Assembly (NCBI RefSeq): GCF_030704535.1
Contig: NC_081807.1
Coordinates: forward strand, 3,947,001-4,011,000
DNA: 64,000 nucleotides
Direction of reading: 5' to 3'
Source of the DNA: Vitis vinifera
Lineage: Eukaryota; Streptophyta; Magnoliopsida; Vitales; Vitaceae
Shown here: one piece after another, positions 1 through 11,869 of the stretch
How the letters are laid out: every line of letters starts with the position of its first letter
Numbering within the stretch: position 1 is the stretch's first letter
Translations under genes and position numbers: made by a program
The notes under the pieces: generated by a model
What the model saw: only the letters and a program-made list of their open reading frames with translations
Told to the model about the DNA's origin: nothing
Database searches by the model: none

Positions 1-274
1 CAAAACTAATTTATCATGAAGAACAAATGTCGTAAAACAATATTATGATTTTGATAAGGATACCATACAATCAGGCCGAAATTGGGCCTGCTCTTGGACC
101 CAGATTCGAGGCCCAAACAAAACATTGAATATAACCTACCACCGACCAGTCCTTGTGTGTACCTCTAGGGATTTGGGCCTGGCCTAATGTAATTTAGTCG
201 GTTTGGGCCTCATCCAAGTCCAACCCATCATCAGCCCAAATTGAGGCCTATGGTTTGGTATGGGCCTGGTCACG
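1..274. other. Intergenic DNA with repeated GGCC-type motifs
   Basis: No gene is visible. The stretch carries several GGGCCT/AGGCCC words on both strands. Such TGGGCC/GGCCCA words resemble site II (TCP-binding) promoter elements, but no transcript start is evident beside them, so they may belong to an old repeat. Confidence 0.4.
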
Positions 275-640
275 AGAAATTTTTTGTTATAAAAAAAGAT
301 ACATTAACTTTTAATTTCAGAAAAATATGATGGAAAAATATTTTTTAAAACAGTTTTCTATTCTTCATAACAAAAAACACAAAAAATATGTTTGATAATA
401 AAAAACCATTTTTGGTTTTATGTTATTTTCATGTGTTTTTTATAACTGTTTTAAAAAATAATTATACATAAATTAAAAATTAAACATTAAATATAGAATT
501 ATTTTTAAAAATATTAAAAAGGGGTTAAAAACATTTTAAACTTTTAAATGGAATTTTGTTTTATATATATATATATATATATTTTAGAAAATAATTTTAA
601 AAAATTATTCATAAAAACTATTTTTCATATTTGATTGGGT
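275..640. repeat. AT-rich hAT-like MITE, family A copy 1
   Basis: This is an AT-rich non-coding block whose internal order of words (ttaaaaaataatta, aaacatta, ggttaaaaacattttaa, then a long T/A run) recurs at 1138-1425 and 7085-7437. The ends are diverged. It contains a (TA)n microsatellite at about 562-582. Assignment to a non-autonomous hAT-like family rests on the TGTTTGG-type ends of the better preserved copies. Confidence 0.45.
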
Positions 641-1840
641 GGGAAACAGGTCTCAGCCAACCCATACCTCAAAATCTCAAAAGCCACTTGTAACCACATT
701 TATTTTTATTTTAAAAAAATGAAATCCTCAAAATATTATAGGCCTACCTTTTCCGAATGGGCATTTTCCTTTTCAAAAAGTCAAAGATACTCACGCCCTG
801 AGGTCTCTTCATGCAATCATTTAAATATTTAATATTGAAAAAGGTTTTCATAGGTTGTTTGGCTACATTCAAAAATATCTTAGAATAATTGAAAAACTTT
901 TTTAAATAAATATCATGATCGGATGCTTTAAATAGAGTCCAAAAATAAAGATTTTCTATTGTAATTAATTTTTATTTAAAAAATAAGAAATTCAAAAGAA
1001 AAAAAATAATGGGTCCCATTATAGTACAAAAAAATATTTTTAAGGTTTATATTTATTAAAAAGATATCATTGTTTAAATCGTGTTATATATTTTTTGGTA
1101 AATTTTTTTTAATAGATATTCCTATGGTAATTTAAAATTTATTTGGTAACTATTTTTAAAATCAATTTTTTATTCTAAGAAAATATGTTTTACAATTAAA
1201 GATTGTTTTTTAATTTTTTTAATAAATATTTTAAAAAATAACTATATAAATAAAATAACAAAAAATAAAACCTTATACATGAAAATAATTTTTAAAAGTA
1301 TTAAAAACGGTTAAAAACATTTTAATTTTTAAACAAATTTTTTTGTTACATAAAACATTAGAAAATAATTTTTAAAAATTATTTTTTAATTAATTTTTTT
1401 TAAAGAACAGCTACCAAACAAGTTTTGGTATTTTTCAAAACTAAAACAATATTAAATAAACTTGGAAGGCATGGTCATTAATAATAACAATTTTTGTTTT
1501 TTAAATGTAGAAATGGATGGTGAGGAAAGCAATTCTCGTATGGTGAGATTATTGAAGTGCGCAGGAGGGGGTTTGCAGGACTGCGGAGAGCGCCGCAGCA
1601 GCAGAAGCGGCAGGCAGTGAGAGTCTGGGACACATACACCACCAACAAAGACAAAACTACATAAAAACCCCTGACAATACACAGTCGCAGGCCCCCACCC
1701 CAACCTCAGCCTCCACATTCATCTGTCGCTCTCACAAATCTCTGTTATTTGATTTCCCTCTTAAAACACTTCCACCAGTTCCACCTTCCGCCTTCCGCCT
1801 TCTGCCTCCGCCTTTCGCCCTTCGCAGCCCCCATTCCACA
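641..1840. other. AT-rich flank and promoter/5' UTR side of the PLATZ gene
   Basis: The first part is AT-rich and contains the second family A MITE. From about 1540 the base composition changes abruptly to GC- and pyrimidine-rich DNA (CCTTCCGCCTTC-like runs at 1785-1830). That is typical of a plant core promoter and 5' UTR leading to the ATG at 1841. No clear TATA box was fixed. Confidence 0.45.
1138..1425. repeat. AT-rich hAT-like MITE, family A copy 2
   Basis: The terminal inverted repeats are recognisable: tttggtaactattttt at the left end and the reverse complement of aaagaacagctaccaaac at the right. The interior shares word order with copies 1 and 3. It has no coding capacity. Confidence 0.5.
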
Positions 1841-2036
1841 ATGAATTCTTCATGGATTTTCTTCCTCTTGTCTGAAAAATTCTTCTCTCCCTGCCACCTC
1901 CACCCCCACGCCAGGAAGAACGAGAAAAATATTTTCTGTTTGGATTGCTGCCTCACTCTCTGCCCCCACTGCCTCCCTCTTCACGACTCTCACCGTTTGC
2001 TTCAGGTTGGTAATTTATCTCCACGCTCACTCATCC

Positions 2037-2078
<42 letters not shown>

Positions 2079-2874
2079 TGTTCTCTGATTCATCTCTTTG
2101 TGGGGTAGGTTCGTAGGTATGTCTACAACGACGTCGTTCGGCTCGATGACATGGAGAAATTGTTCGACTGCAGATTCGTTCAGGTAAAATTCAAGTCGTG
2201 AAAAATCCGATTAGCTTCCCATCTGGGTATTGGTGAATTTCCGATTTCCTGATTTGGGTTGATAAAAAAATTCGAATTTCGATTCCACAGTCGTACATAA
2301 CCAACAGTTCGAGAGTGGTTTTCCTAAACCACAGGCCCCAAACACGCCCCATCAAATGCTCCGGCAGCTTCTGCAGTTCCTGCCAGAGAACTCTTCAAGA
2401 GCCGTACCAATTCTGCTCTCTAGCTTGCAAGGTACCAAATTTACTATTAAAAGAAGAAAAAAGTGAAACACATGCGGTTTTGTGAAACAAGAGCGGTTTT
2501 CCGAGTGGTTTACCGATGGTTTTTCTCAGGTACGGCATGCGGTAGACATGGAACGGCCGGTTTCGAGGTACATTTACGACTGCGAGTGCCTGCAGCCGTT
2601 GGATTTGGGGTGCGCGAATCTCGAGGAGTCGCAGATGACGCCCAGCTCAGTATTGGACGCTGAGGTCTCGTCTCGCAATACGACGTCGTCTGGCTCCTGC
2701 ACTGACGGTGACGGTGGCGTTGGGTGCTTAAATGTCGGATGTACGGCCACGACGGAGAAGGTTACGCGGAAGAAACGGTCCACCCGAGTCGCGGTGGCAA
2801 ATTTTTGTGACCGAATTACCCCTCGCTCCGTTAGCAAGCGCAAAGGCCTCCCTCTTCGTAGCCCACTGTACTAG
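1841..2874 (+). CDS. PLATZ transcription factor family protein (4 exons)
   Basis: The exons are 1841-2005, 2109-2183, 2291-2431 and 2530-2874. All three introns have GT-AG ends and are in phase 0, giving 241 residues. The protein has the plant PLATZ signature. A B-box-like zinc site is visible as C18-x2-H21-x11-C33-x2-C36-x4-C41-x2-C44-x3-H48-x2-H51. It is followed by the RRYVYNDVVRLDDMEKL core and a second Cys cluster (KCSGSFCSSC, QFCSLACK). The C-terminal basic motif ends KRKGLPLRSPLY, like the family's RRKGxPxRSP end. PLATZ proteins are plant-specific A/T-rich-DNA-binding regulators, some acting with RNA polymerase III. The ATG was chosen because the short N-terminus matches the family (hydrophobic WxxxLLSEKFF). 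The DNA target is not inferable. Confidence 0.93.
2041..2073 (+). repeat. (CT)n microsatellite in PLATZ intron 1
   Basis: This is a pure CT dinucleotide run of about 33 bases, just upstream of the exon 2 acceptor. It forms a long polypyrimidine tract and could vary in length between individuals. Confidence 0.9.
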
Positions 2875-3840
2875 CATAGGTTTTCCAGGGGTGTTTTTGA
2901 ATATTTTGGAAAGGGCAAAATGGTGAACATATTTTGTCAGTTTTGGTTTCATTTTGAAATGATGTAATTGCGATGACTGATGAGGGACTGGGCACTTGTG
3001 TATTTTTCCTTTTTCACTACAAATTTCAAGGGTTTACATGGAAATACATTTTTTTCCAAGTCAAACATTTAGTTAAATGGGTTATAGACTTATAGTAAAT
3101 AATTGTCATCAACCAATTAATTATTAAACCCATCATATATTCATTCAAATTTCAATTTATGTATTTTCATTTCATTTTTTTATGCCAATTTTGATTCCAA
3201 TTCCATTACTGAGTGAGTCTAATAATGATAAATATTTTTAAGTGTTAAAAATATTGAAAGTGTTTCGAAAAATCACTTTCAAACATATTTTTTAAAATAA
3301 TTATTAAAAAATAAGTGAAAGCTATCTGACAATTCGCCACTGTCAAATGTGTTTTTTTTTTTTCTTTTTTTAATATAAAGTTTAGGGATAAGTGAAAAAT
3401 TAAGCACATTGGGTTCAAAAAATGATGATTACCAACGAAAAGATATTGAAACAAGAATATGAGACTTTTAATTATTAAGGTCAAAAGTGGTATATTTACG
3501 GAACATGTGAAGTTTCCAATTTCCAATTTGCATGACTCTAAATCAAAAAGGGGTATAGATGGGGGCCATAGTGGGCCATGCATAATGTAAAGTCCAACCC
3601 TAAAAAAGCCCGTAAATTAGGGGTTTTTGCTGCCCTCCAATAAAAGCTCTCTTTCAAATTGTCAGACCCTCTCATCATAATAACTGAATGGGGGCTCACC
3701 ATTTGACGTATCGCCGTGAGAAAAAGGGGAAAAGTTTTATTGGATACCCTGCAAACCGGACCTCGCCTTCCCAAATGAAGCCCAGCCCATGAGCCTCTCT
3801 TGCCTGGCCCATTGCCAACCCACTGTCAGTCTGCCCCACT

Positions 3841-3945
3841 CACGTGTGCTGACGTTGGATAACTTTATTTTTTTTTCTTCTCTATTGATGCGTTGGCACT
3901 TCTCCACGTGGACCCCTCTCTTTTCCATCCTTTTTTTGACACGTG
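3841..3945. promoter_or_regulatory. Cluster of three CACGTG G-boxes
   Basis: Perfect CACGTG palindromes occur at 3841-3846, 3905-3910 and 3940-3945; the last lies in the context gACACGTGG, a classic ABRE/G-box. An ACGT core (gacgtt) follows the first. No gene start was recognised within 4 kb on either side, so the regulatory role is inferred from the motifs alone. Confidence 0.45.
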
Positions 3946-4301
3946 GAAGCCGACAATAAAGAAAATGGATTTTTATAGTATGTTTGTTTTGAGCCTCATT
4001 GGTACTAGTTGTGAAGGGCAAACAATAGTGCCACAAAAATTTATTAAATATAAAATGACTTCTTCCATAACCTCTTTTTGAGAAATAATATTTATATATA
4101 CTAAATCATTTTTTAAGTCAAAAGCTCTTAAAATAAAATTATTAAAATAGCTTGTTGTTTTATTTTTAAAAATATATATTTTATATTAAAAATTATGATT
4201 TTGATCTGGTCTCAATTTATAAAAAAAAAAAAAATGATTATGAATAGAATCTTTACTTTCACTCACTAAAATATGTATTTTGTTTTAATATACCCATCGA
4301 A

Positions 4302-4500
4302 AAATAGAATCAATTGCAATGTATCATATGTAAAATCTATATCCTAAATTTAATATATTTGTATCTTTATTTGATCACATATTTTTATTGATACACCTAC
4401 TAAAAAAATAGAATCAATCATAATATATTTATATCCTAAATTTAATATATTTGTATCTTTATTCATTCATATACTTTTACTGATCAAGATTATTGGTTTG
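4302..4500. repeat. Imperfect two-copy tandem repeat, period about 92
   Basis: The words tagaatcaat and atcctaaatttaatatattt recur with a spacing of about 92 bases (second word at 4341 and 4433). The repeat is AT-rich, non-coding and lightly diverged. Confidence 0.65.
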
Positions 4501-4914
4501 GTTTTGTAAGTATCGATCCATTATCTTAACTCGTATTTTTTTAGGTATACAAATTATTTGAATATTTTGAGAAAGTGAATCTTAGAAAAAAAAAAAAACC
4601 TTTTACCTAATATGTCAACTATACTAAAATAATAATAGTTTAAAATTGGATTTATTGATTAGAAGGGATAAAAAAATTTTAAATTTGTAAAATTAATTTT
4701 TTTGATTTTTGAATTTGAAGAGTAACTTATTTTTTTATATAAATACCCTTCAAATTTTTTTATTATTTACGAGTGTATTTAAAAAATATTATTATTTTTG
4801 TAAAAAGAAAAAAAAAAAAGGGTATTTTTGTCTAAAATAAATATCTTTTTAGGTTGTAAAAAGGGTAATGGGTTAGTTTTTCAATTACCCCTCTAAAATT
4901 CAACAAAGAAAGTC

Positions 4915-5028
4915 ATGCATGTTTGGTTTTAGAAGATTAATGCATTATTTTATTTTATTTTATTGAAAAGAAAGTGATATGCATGTTTGGTTTTAGAAGA
5001 TTAATGCATTATTTTATTGAAAAAAAGA
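4915..5028. repeat. Near-perfect two-copy tandem repeat, period 64
   Basis: The segment starting atgcatgtttggttttagaa at 4915 is repeated at 4979 with almost no change. The high identity suggests a recent local slippage or duplication. Confidence 0.8.
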
Positions 5029-5080
5029 AGGGAGTGCGGCTGAAGGGACAAACGGAGGACAAGTTCGGATGAGTCCCATG

Positions 5081-5370
5081 TATATATAGGGCTGGCAGGC
5101 ACTAGAACAAGGAAGGAGCCATGCTGAATGACGTGGCAATATGGTCCACGTAGGCAGATGTTGGTTGGATGGAATGCATGTGGGGACAAGCTCAAGATCT
5201 CAAAGTCCAAATCAAAACCTTTTTGCTTTCGGCCACAGTTCCGGTAAAGTCCAATTCGCATTATGGGAATATCCTCTCATACTCGCAAATAGTTTCCCTT
5301 CTTCCATCTCCTTTTCTGCGTTCTACAATCTTCGCCTCCTCGTAAAAAAAATTCCACGACTCAACTAGAA
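5081..5370 (+). promoter_or_regulatory. Orphan promoter-like island
   Basis: There is a TATATATA box at 5081-5088 and ACGT motifs TGACGTGGC (5129-5137) and CCACGTAGG (5147-5153). From about 5290 there is a pyrimidine-rich stretch (ttcccttcttccatctcc) resembling a 5' leader. No open coding frame follows, so this may be a relic promoter or the first exon of an untraced non-coding transcript. Confidence 0.3.
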
Positions 5371-5694
5371 TTTTGTCGTTTATTTATTGGGAATTAAAAT
5401 CAATGCCAGATTCTTAGGGATATTGGAATGGAATAATGACGGAAAGCCAGCTTCCTGACCTTTAAGATCATATCAAACAAAAAATCATTCCTTGACGGTG
5501 GATTAATGATATATAAAATCAATTCTTTTACCCACTTTCAAATGGTAAAGCAATTTTGAAAATCATTTTTTATGGGTCCAAACAATTTTGTTTTCTCCCT
5601 TTCGCTTGTATCCAACAAGTAACTTTTTAATTTATTTTTGTTGACGTATTAGATGGCTTGTTTCATTACATATAGATATTATTCGCTTTATATT

Positions 5695-6190
5695 TGAATT
5701 GAGGGGAAGTGAGTGATTGAGATATCTCACATTAGATAGATAAATAAATTTTTAATATTATATATGTATGAGTTCATTTTAACTATGTAAATACGTTTTA
5801 AAACCATGAGAGATTATTAGACCTAAAATTGATAATATCTACCTAGGAGGGAGTTAATTATTATAAATCGTATCACAGTTGATAGTAGATTGTGGTGTGA
5901 GACTTGATCTATTTTCCCCTATACGAGATGTTTATTTGTCTGACCTTATAATCATATGGGATACAATTGAGACATTGTGTCTACATGAGGAGAAGATGGG
6001 TGATTGTGATATCACATGTTAGATATGAGAATATATATATATTAATATTTCTTAATCATGTAGATGTATTTTAAAGTCATGAGAACTCATTAGACTCAAA
6101 ATGGATAATATTTAATAGCATATTATCACAAATGGTATCAAAGTCGATCATTGACTTCGATATTTATTTCATAATCCTATGAGACAAAAT
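5695..6190. repeat. Diverged duplicated repeat with tRNA-Met-PBS-like words
   Basis: Two related blocks (about 5700-5900 and 5986-6185) share an ordered set of words: gtgattg-gatatc-aca-ttagat, catgagag..attagac, and gataatat. Each ends with a word resembling the initiator-tRNA primer-binding site (aaatcgtatca, caaatggtatcaaag). This matches a dispersed eudicot repeat remembered as having a TGGTATCAGAGCC-like end. It is an old fossil with no coding capacity. Confidence 0.4.
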
Positions 6191-7084
6191 GAAAACATTA
6201 TGTTTGTACATCTACGTGCGATATGAGACATTACGATCAACCCTCATACAGACACGATATCTTTGTCGTTTTATAGGATTGTAAGATTAAATTGATAGAT
6301 ATCTTTTATAGGGCTAAACAAATAGAAGTTCATCCTTGATTAAAGACTTACTTTGATTTTATTTTTAATGACTTACTCCCTACCATGTAAATAAGGAGAG
6401 TGAGAGACTAATGCTCGGTTGGTGCCTAGAAAAGAAAAACCTTAAGAAGAAATACAAAGGAAATATGGGAAAGAGTTGATGACTCTTTAAAGGTGTTAGT
6501 CTTTAGAAACTAGACTACTAGTAAAGTCAATGCAGGATCAAACGTTCTTAAATTTATAATCCTTTGATGCACCATTACTAATGAATTTTTAAATTTGGGT
6601 GGTTAAATTGACCACTTCAAGCTTAATTCTATGAATGATGCCATCAATGAGTAATTTATGTAATAACTATACAAATTGTGCATAAAAATTAAATTCATGA
6701 GGCATATTATTGACTCAATACAATGTTAAAAGGGAACAAACATCCATGAAAGATTAATCAAAATTTAATTAACCCTAATACCCTTCTAATTTTAATAAGC
6801 ATCTCTTTATTTGAGGGTTAAGTGAATATATCGGTTAATTGATCTTTTACAATATGCTTGGTGTTAAAGAGTTGCATGTGATTCGGTTTAGATGTTCGTT
6901 AAACTAATGCTAGACAATTGGAGGAGAGAATGGGAATTTGTGAAACTAAGGTTAGGGTTTGTGTGTAGTGAGAGATGACAAGGAATAATATGGTTTTTTT
7001 TGTTGATGTGGCACAAATCCACGTGGCAAAAGATGTGACAAGGTTATTTAGAAAGTGAGAAGGTATTTTGGGAAACTATTATGA

Positions 7085-7437
7085 CATGTTTGGGAATTGA
7101 TTTTGAGAAGATTTTTTTTTTCTTTAGAACAAAAGACATAGAAAACACAATTAACAATTTTTTTTTTATCTTATAAACAAAAACACAATGTTTTTAAAGA
7201 ATATTTTTAGTTATTTTTTTTATTATTTTCACTTTTTTTTAAGTTATTTTTAAAAATAATTATACAAATATATAAAATGATTAAAAATAAAACATTAGCC
7301 ATACTAATTATTTTTAAAATATATTTAAAAATAAGTTAAAAATATTTTAGGTTTTCAAATAAATTTTTATTCTATAAAAAAAAAAAATTAAAAACAATTT
7401 TTTAAAATTATTTTAAAAAACAGTTATCAAACATACA
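7085..7437. repeat. AT-rich hAT-like MITE, family A copy 3
   Basis: The left end (acatgtttgggaattgatttt) and right end (cagttatcaaacatac) form a terminal inverted repeat around TGTTTG. The interior shares word order with the copies at 275-640 and 1138-1425. It does not code for protein. Confidence 0.55.
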
Positions 7438-8388
7438 CTTAATAACTCATCTCAAATGACATAAAAGATTAAATACTTTTAATTGATTGAATTGTATTTG
7501 ATTGTTAAGACGATGAGTTACTTTTTAAAGTTTTTTCTAAGGTTATAATTGGTTCTCATAAAATGTGAGAGAAATAAAATAAAAGAAAAAAAGTGAAAAA
7601 AATATTTAAAATAAATAAATTACTTTTATATATTTTATCAAACTCATTTTATTTATTTTTTTTCTATTATATAAATTTAAATAATTTTAAAATATATAAA
7701 TTTCTAATTAATTTTAACTATAATCCAAATATGAAAAAACTATTTTTATTAATATTATTTTCTTTTCTTGGTGCATTTCAATAATCTAACCAAAACAAAC
7801 TTAATTATAATATTACTTAATATTATAAATTTTATGATACATACATTATTTTTATAAAAAAAAAAACTTTCTTTCATTTTTTTTTCTAACTCTTTCAAAC
7901 ATTTTGATTAAATTTTATCCAATTATAATTTTTTTCAAAATTTTCATTCCATCTTATCCAATATTTTTTTTCACGGATTTATAATAGTTTTATATTCAAG
8001 GTTAGTATCTACTACGAATGTACGGATATACTTTATTTAGTAAGTGTTTTAAAAAAAGAGTTCTAAAAAAATAATTTTTTAAAAAATAATTTTATATTTT
8101 TTTGTAAAACAAAAATATGATTAAAAACTTAAAATATTTTTGCTTTCTGAAAACATTTTATTTCTATTTTTAAAAACAGAATACTTTTTTTTTTTTTGTT
8201 TTCTAACGCGTCTTAATTTTCGTTCTATTGACCATGATATTTATGGTAACCTTACATACCGTGCAGAGCCCACTGTGGGCAGCTCTAAAACAAGAAACAT
8301 TGTTTTCTTTTTCCCGGATTTTCTCTACAACCAAACGGAGAGTTGATCTTCTCTGGATAAAAATTTGAATATTCATGTGTAACTGTAA

Positions 8389-10401
8389 ATGAGGTCAATC
8401 AAAGATGGGTTTCGATTTCACGCCCACGCCATAAAAAACGGCATCACATCCACCGTCTTCACATCAAATCAACTCATTCATCTGTACTCCAAACACGGTT
8501 TTTTGGCAGAAGCCCATAAGTTGTTCGATGAAATGCCTGAGCGAAATGTTTTCACTTGGAATGCCATAATTTGGGCTTATATAAAAACCCAGAACTTGAA
8601 ACAAGCGCGGGAGCTATTTGACTCTGCTCCAAGCAAAGATTTGGTGACTTACAATTCAATGTTATCGGGTTATATAAACACTGATGGATATGAGACTAAT
8701 GCGCTTAAATTATTCATTGAAATGCAATCATTGAATGATGAAACTCGAATTGATGAGTTTTCTTTGACGAGGATGCTTAACTTGTCCGCAAAGTTATCCA
8801 TGGAGTCTTATGGGAAGCAACTGCACTCATATATGGTGAAAACTGCAAACAATATAAGTGGGTTTGCTGTGAGCTCTCTTATTGACATGTATTCCAAGTG
8901 TGGGTGTTTCCGTGAAGTATGCCAAGTGTTTGATGGATGTGCTGGGGTGCTTGATTTGGTTTCAAAGAATGCAATGGTGGCAGCTTGTTGCAGAGAAGGT
9001 GAGTTGGAAATGGGCGTGAATTTATTTTGGAGAGACCTGGAGTTGAATGATGTGGTGTCTTGGAACACATTGATTTCAGGGTATGTTCAGAATGGTTGTG
9101 AGGAGGATGCACTGAAGTTGTTTGTTCATATGGAGGAGAATGAAGTGAGATGGAATGAGCACACTATCGCGGGTCTTTTGAGTGCTTGTGCTGGTTTAAG
9201 GAGTTTGAAGCTTGGGAAGGAAGTGCATGGTTGGGTTTTGAAATATGAGTTGGGTTTCAACCCATTCATAAGCAGTGGCCTTGTTGATGTCTATTGCAAG
9301 TGTGGTAATATGAAGTATGCAGAGTTAGTTTATGCGACAATTGGGACTGGGAATGCCTTTTCTATCACTTCAATGATTGTGGGGCATTCCTCTCAAGGCA
9401 ACATGGGAGAAGCTCGGAGGCTTTTTGATTCTTTAACTGAGAAGAGTTCTATCATCTGGACAGCTTTGTTTACTGGGTATGTCAAATCACAGCAATGTGA
9501 AGCTGTGTTTGAACTTTTGAGTGAGTTCAGAGTGAAGGAAGCAATGGTTCCAGATGCTTTGATCCTCATCAGTGTACTGGGTGCATGTGCAATACAAGCT
9601 GCTCTTAATCCTGGAAAGCAGATTCATGCTTATGTTCTAAGAATTGGGATTGAACTAGATGAGAAGTTGGTCAGTGCTATGGTTGATATGTATTCAAAAT
9701 CTGGGAATATAAAATATGCAGAAAAGATCTTCCAAAGAGTTACTAACAGAGATGCAGTCATTTACAATATAATGACAGCTGGGTATGCACACCATGGGCA
9801 TGAGAATCAAGCTATCCAGCAATTTGAGGAAATGTTGGAGAGAGGTGTTAGACCTGATGCAGTCACCTTTGTTGCACTTCTATCAGCTTGCCGCCATTGT
9901 GGTTTAGTAGAACTAGGGGAGAAGTATTTTGCTTCCATGACAGATTACAATATATTGCCTGAAATTGATCACTATGCATGTATGATTGATTTGTATGGGA
10001 GGGCTAACCAACTAGAGAAGGCAGTAGCATTCATGAAAAGAATTCCTATAGAGCCAGATGCTGTAATATTGGGGGCATTTTTGAATGCTTGCAGGATAAA
10101 CAGGAATACAAAACTAGCAAGAGAGGCAGAAGAGAAGATATTGAGAATTGAAGGTGATAATGGGGCTCGATATGTGCAGTTAGCTAATGTCTATGCTGCA
10201 GAAGGGAAATGGGTTGAGATGGGGAGAATAAGGAGGAAGATGAGAGAGAATGAGATCAAGAAGTTTGCTGGTTGCAGTTGGGTATATGTGGAAAACAGAG
10301 TTCATATCTTCACATCTGGTGATAGTTCTCACTCAAGTGCAGAGGCTATATATTCTATTTTACTCATCTTGACTGCAGAACTAAATGATACTGCCCGGTA
10401 G
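8389..10401 (+). CDS. PLS-class pentatricopeptide repeat protein (E subgroup)
   Basis: This is a single uninterrupted exon of 670 residues, as is usual for PLS-class PPR genes. Tandem PPR motifs run almost from the N-terminus; examples are NQLIHLYSKHGFLAEAHKLF, VVSWNTLISGYVQNGCEEDA and AVIYNIMTAGYAHHGHENQA. They end in an E-type tail (GCSWVYVENRVHIFTSGD, then AEAIYSILLILTAEL). No DYW deaminase domain is present. The sequence resembles the Arabidopsis protein At3g18840 over its whole length (remembered similarity). Such proteins bind organellar RNA site-specifically, and E-class members usually serve C-to-U editing by recruiting a separate DYW partner. No clear transit peptide is visible; the PPR array starts very early at this ATG. 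Confidence 0.93.
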   Translation: MRSIKDGFRFHAHAIKNGITSTVFTSNQLIHLYSKHGFLAEAHKLFDEMPERNVFTWNAIIWAYIKTQNLKQARELFDSAPSKDLVTYNSMLSGYINTDGYETNALKLFIEMQSLNDETRIDEFSLTRMLNLSAKLSMESYGKQLHSYMVKTANNISGFAVSSLIDMYSKCGCFREVCQVFDGCAGVLDLVSKNAMVAACCREGELEMGVNLFWRDLELNDVVSWNTLISGYVQNGCEEDALKLFVHMEENEVRWNEHTIAGLLSACAGLRSLKLGKEVHGWVLKYELGFNPFISSGLVDVYCKCGNMKYAELVYATIGTGNAFSITSMIVGHSSQGNMGEARRLFDSLTEKSSIIWTALFTGYVKSQQCEAVFELLSEFRVKEAMVPDALILISVLGACAIQAALNPGKQIHAYVLRIGIELDEKLVSAMVDMYSKSGNIKYAEKIFQRVTNRDAVIYNIMTAGYAHHGHENQAIQQFEEMLERGVRPDAVTFVALLSACRHCGLVELGEKYFASMTDYNILPEIDHYACMIDLYGRANQLEKAVAFMKRIPIEPDAVILGAFLNACRINRNTKLAREAEEKILRIEGDNGARYVQLANVYAAEGKWVEMGRIRRKMRENEIKKFAGCSWVYVENRVHIFTSGDSSHSSAEAIYSILLILTAELNDTAR

Positions 10402-11869
10402 AAAATTAAAACCAGGATGGTTTGTTAACAGGGTATTCTGAATATCAGTTTGCTAAATAAAAGGATTTAGGATACTTTCTAAACTAAGGTTCCAAGTGGA
10501 TATCCAGTCAGGGAGGCTTGCTATGCTAGAAGGTTGCAACTGTGGGACTGTTGTTGATTTATGGAGGTACACACCACTGAGCCAGATAAAATATCTCTCA
10601 CAATTCTAAATATGAAAATGGTAGTGTTGCTTGTTTTCTCTCTTTGCAGTGAAATATATTCCCAACGTGGATGATCAAGATACTAAGCATCTGCTTAAGA
10701 ATTTCTTTTGCTTCTTCCTTATGCAATAGTTCAAAGAGGAAAGGTTTTGCATCATAGCGTTTGTATTGAATATTTGTACACAAACAAACATTTTCACCCA
10801 GAGAAACCATGTATGGTTGCAATTTTATTTTACAAGAAATTTTTGTGTCAAGTTTTCATTCACTACTTAGTAGACATTCTAGGAATTTAAGCATCAGAGA
10901 TTTTGACATGTCCTTGTGTAGACCCCCATTAGGGGCACATTTTTTTCTCTCATTTTGTACAGCTCACTTGCTAGCTGGAGGGCTCCTACAAAGCCAAGTG
11001 TTGCCTCCTAGTTGGTTGCTATGGAATCAACTTAGTGGAGTTGATGGACGAATGGGAAAGCAACACGAATAGGAGGATATGCTAGGGATCTGCAGGCCGT
11101 TATTGGGTAGCAGGCCAGCTGCAAGAAGGGTGGTCTGGGCTGCCGTTGGGGATCTTTTCTGTTAGGGAGGCTGCAGAGATTTTTTTGGAGGCAGGAGTTT
11201 TTGTTTGGTTACTTTTGGGTAGAGAGAGAGGACGCAGCTGCAGGGCTGGAGAGATAGCTTGGGGAGAAGGTTGCTTGAGGGAGGCGTGCAGGGATTCTGC
11301 AGGTATGAGAGAGCTGTGAGGGGGATTTCTGGAGAGCGAGGAGCAGGAAACTGTGAGAGGTAGTGGTGCTTTTGGTTGCTGATTGCTGGAGGAACCTTTT
11401 GGGAGAAGGATTCTGAGCTGAGTATTCACCGAAGACAGAGCAACGAGTCACAACTCAAAACACCCAGCTGAAGAAGAGACTTTCAGGTTTGGTTACTATG
11501 GTTTTCATGTACGTTTCCATTCTTCATACTTTTCCTATCTCATGCTCTGTGATTTTTAACTTTGCTTGTTGAGTTGCTTTGATTGGGTGATTATTGGTTT
11601 AAAATTTGAAGAGTTTGCTGCATTTTATGTTTTACTTTGGCGAATATCTTCCGTCCTAACCCACTGATTGTTAAACTCATGGATGAAATAATGACACGGG
11701 TTTAGCATACTGGTTAAAAGTTCCATGCTCTGTTCTCCTTTCTATTTTTCTTGCTCCTCTGTTTTCCCCTGAAGGAGACTGTCAGGCTTTAAGATCGGGA
11801 AGCTGGAGAGGTTGATTTACGGAGGATGATGATGATATGAAGAGGAGATTGACAGCTATGGGATCTGAA
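10402..11869. other. PPR 3' flank, then a G-rich non-coding leader-like stretch
   Basis: About 10402-10900 is the PPR 3' UTR and flank. About 11090-11490 is unusually G- and purine-rich for this window (gaggacgcagctgcagggct and similar). It ends at a donor-like ttcag|gtttgg near 11486. The 11500-11780 part is T-rich like an intron and ends at a cccctgaag acceptor-like site. This layout looks like the transcribed leader of a gene or element feeding into the mosaic that follows, but no protein was recognised. Confidence 0.3.

Larger units (their letters stand above)
2875..8388. other. Gene-free AT-rich intergenic region
   Basis: No convincing coding sequence was found on either strand. The region holds the PLATZ 3' UTR, a G-box cluster (3841-3945), two short tandem repeats (4302-4500, 4915-5028), a promoter-like island (5081-5370), a diverged duplicated repeat (5695-6190) and a family A MITE (7085-7437). 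The rest, especially 7440-8140, is low-complexity A/T DNA. Confidence 0.6.

Noticed and set aside
2574-2843. Minus-strand frame of 89 codons
   Set aside because: It is antisense to PLATZ exon 4.
11100-11451. Long minus-strand open frames rich in Pro, Ser, Leu
   Set aside because: They are the complement of a G/A-rich leader-like stretch; composition alone explains them and they match no family.
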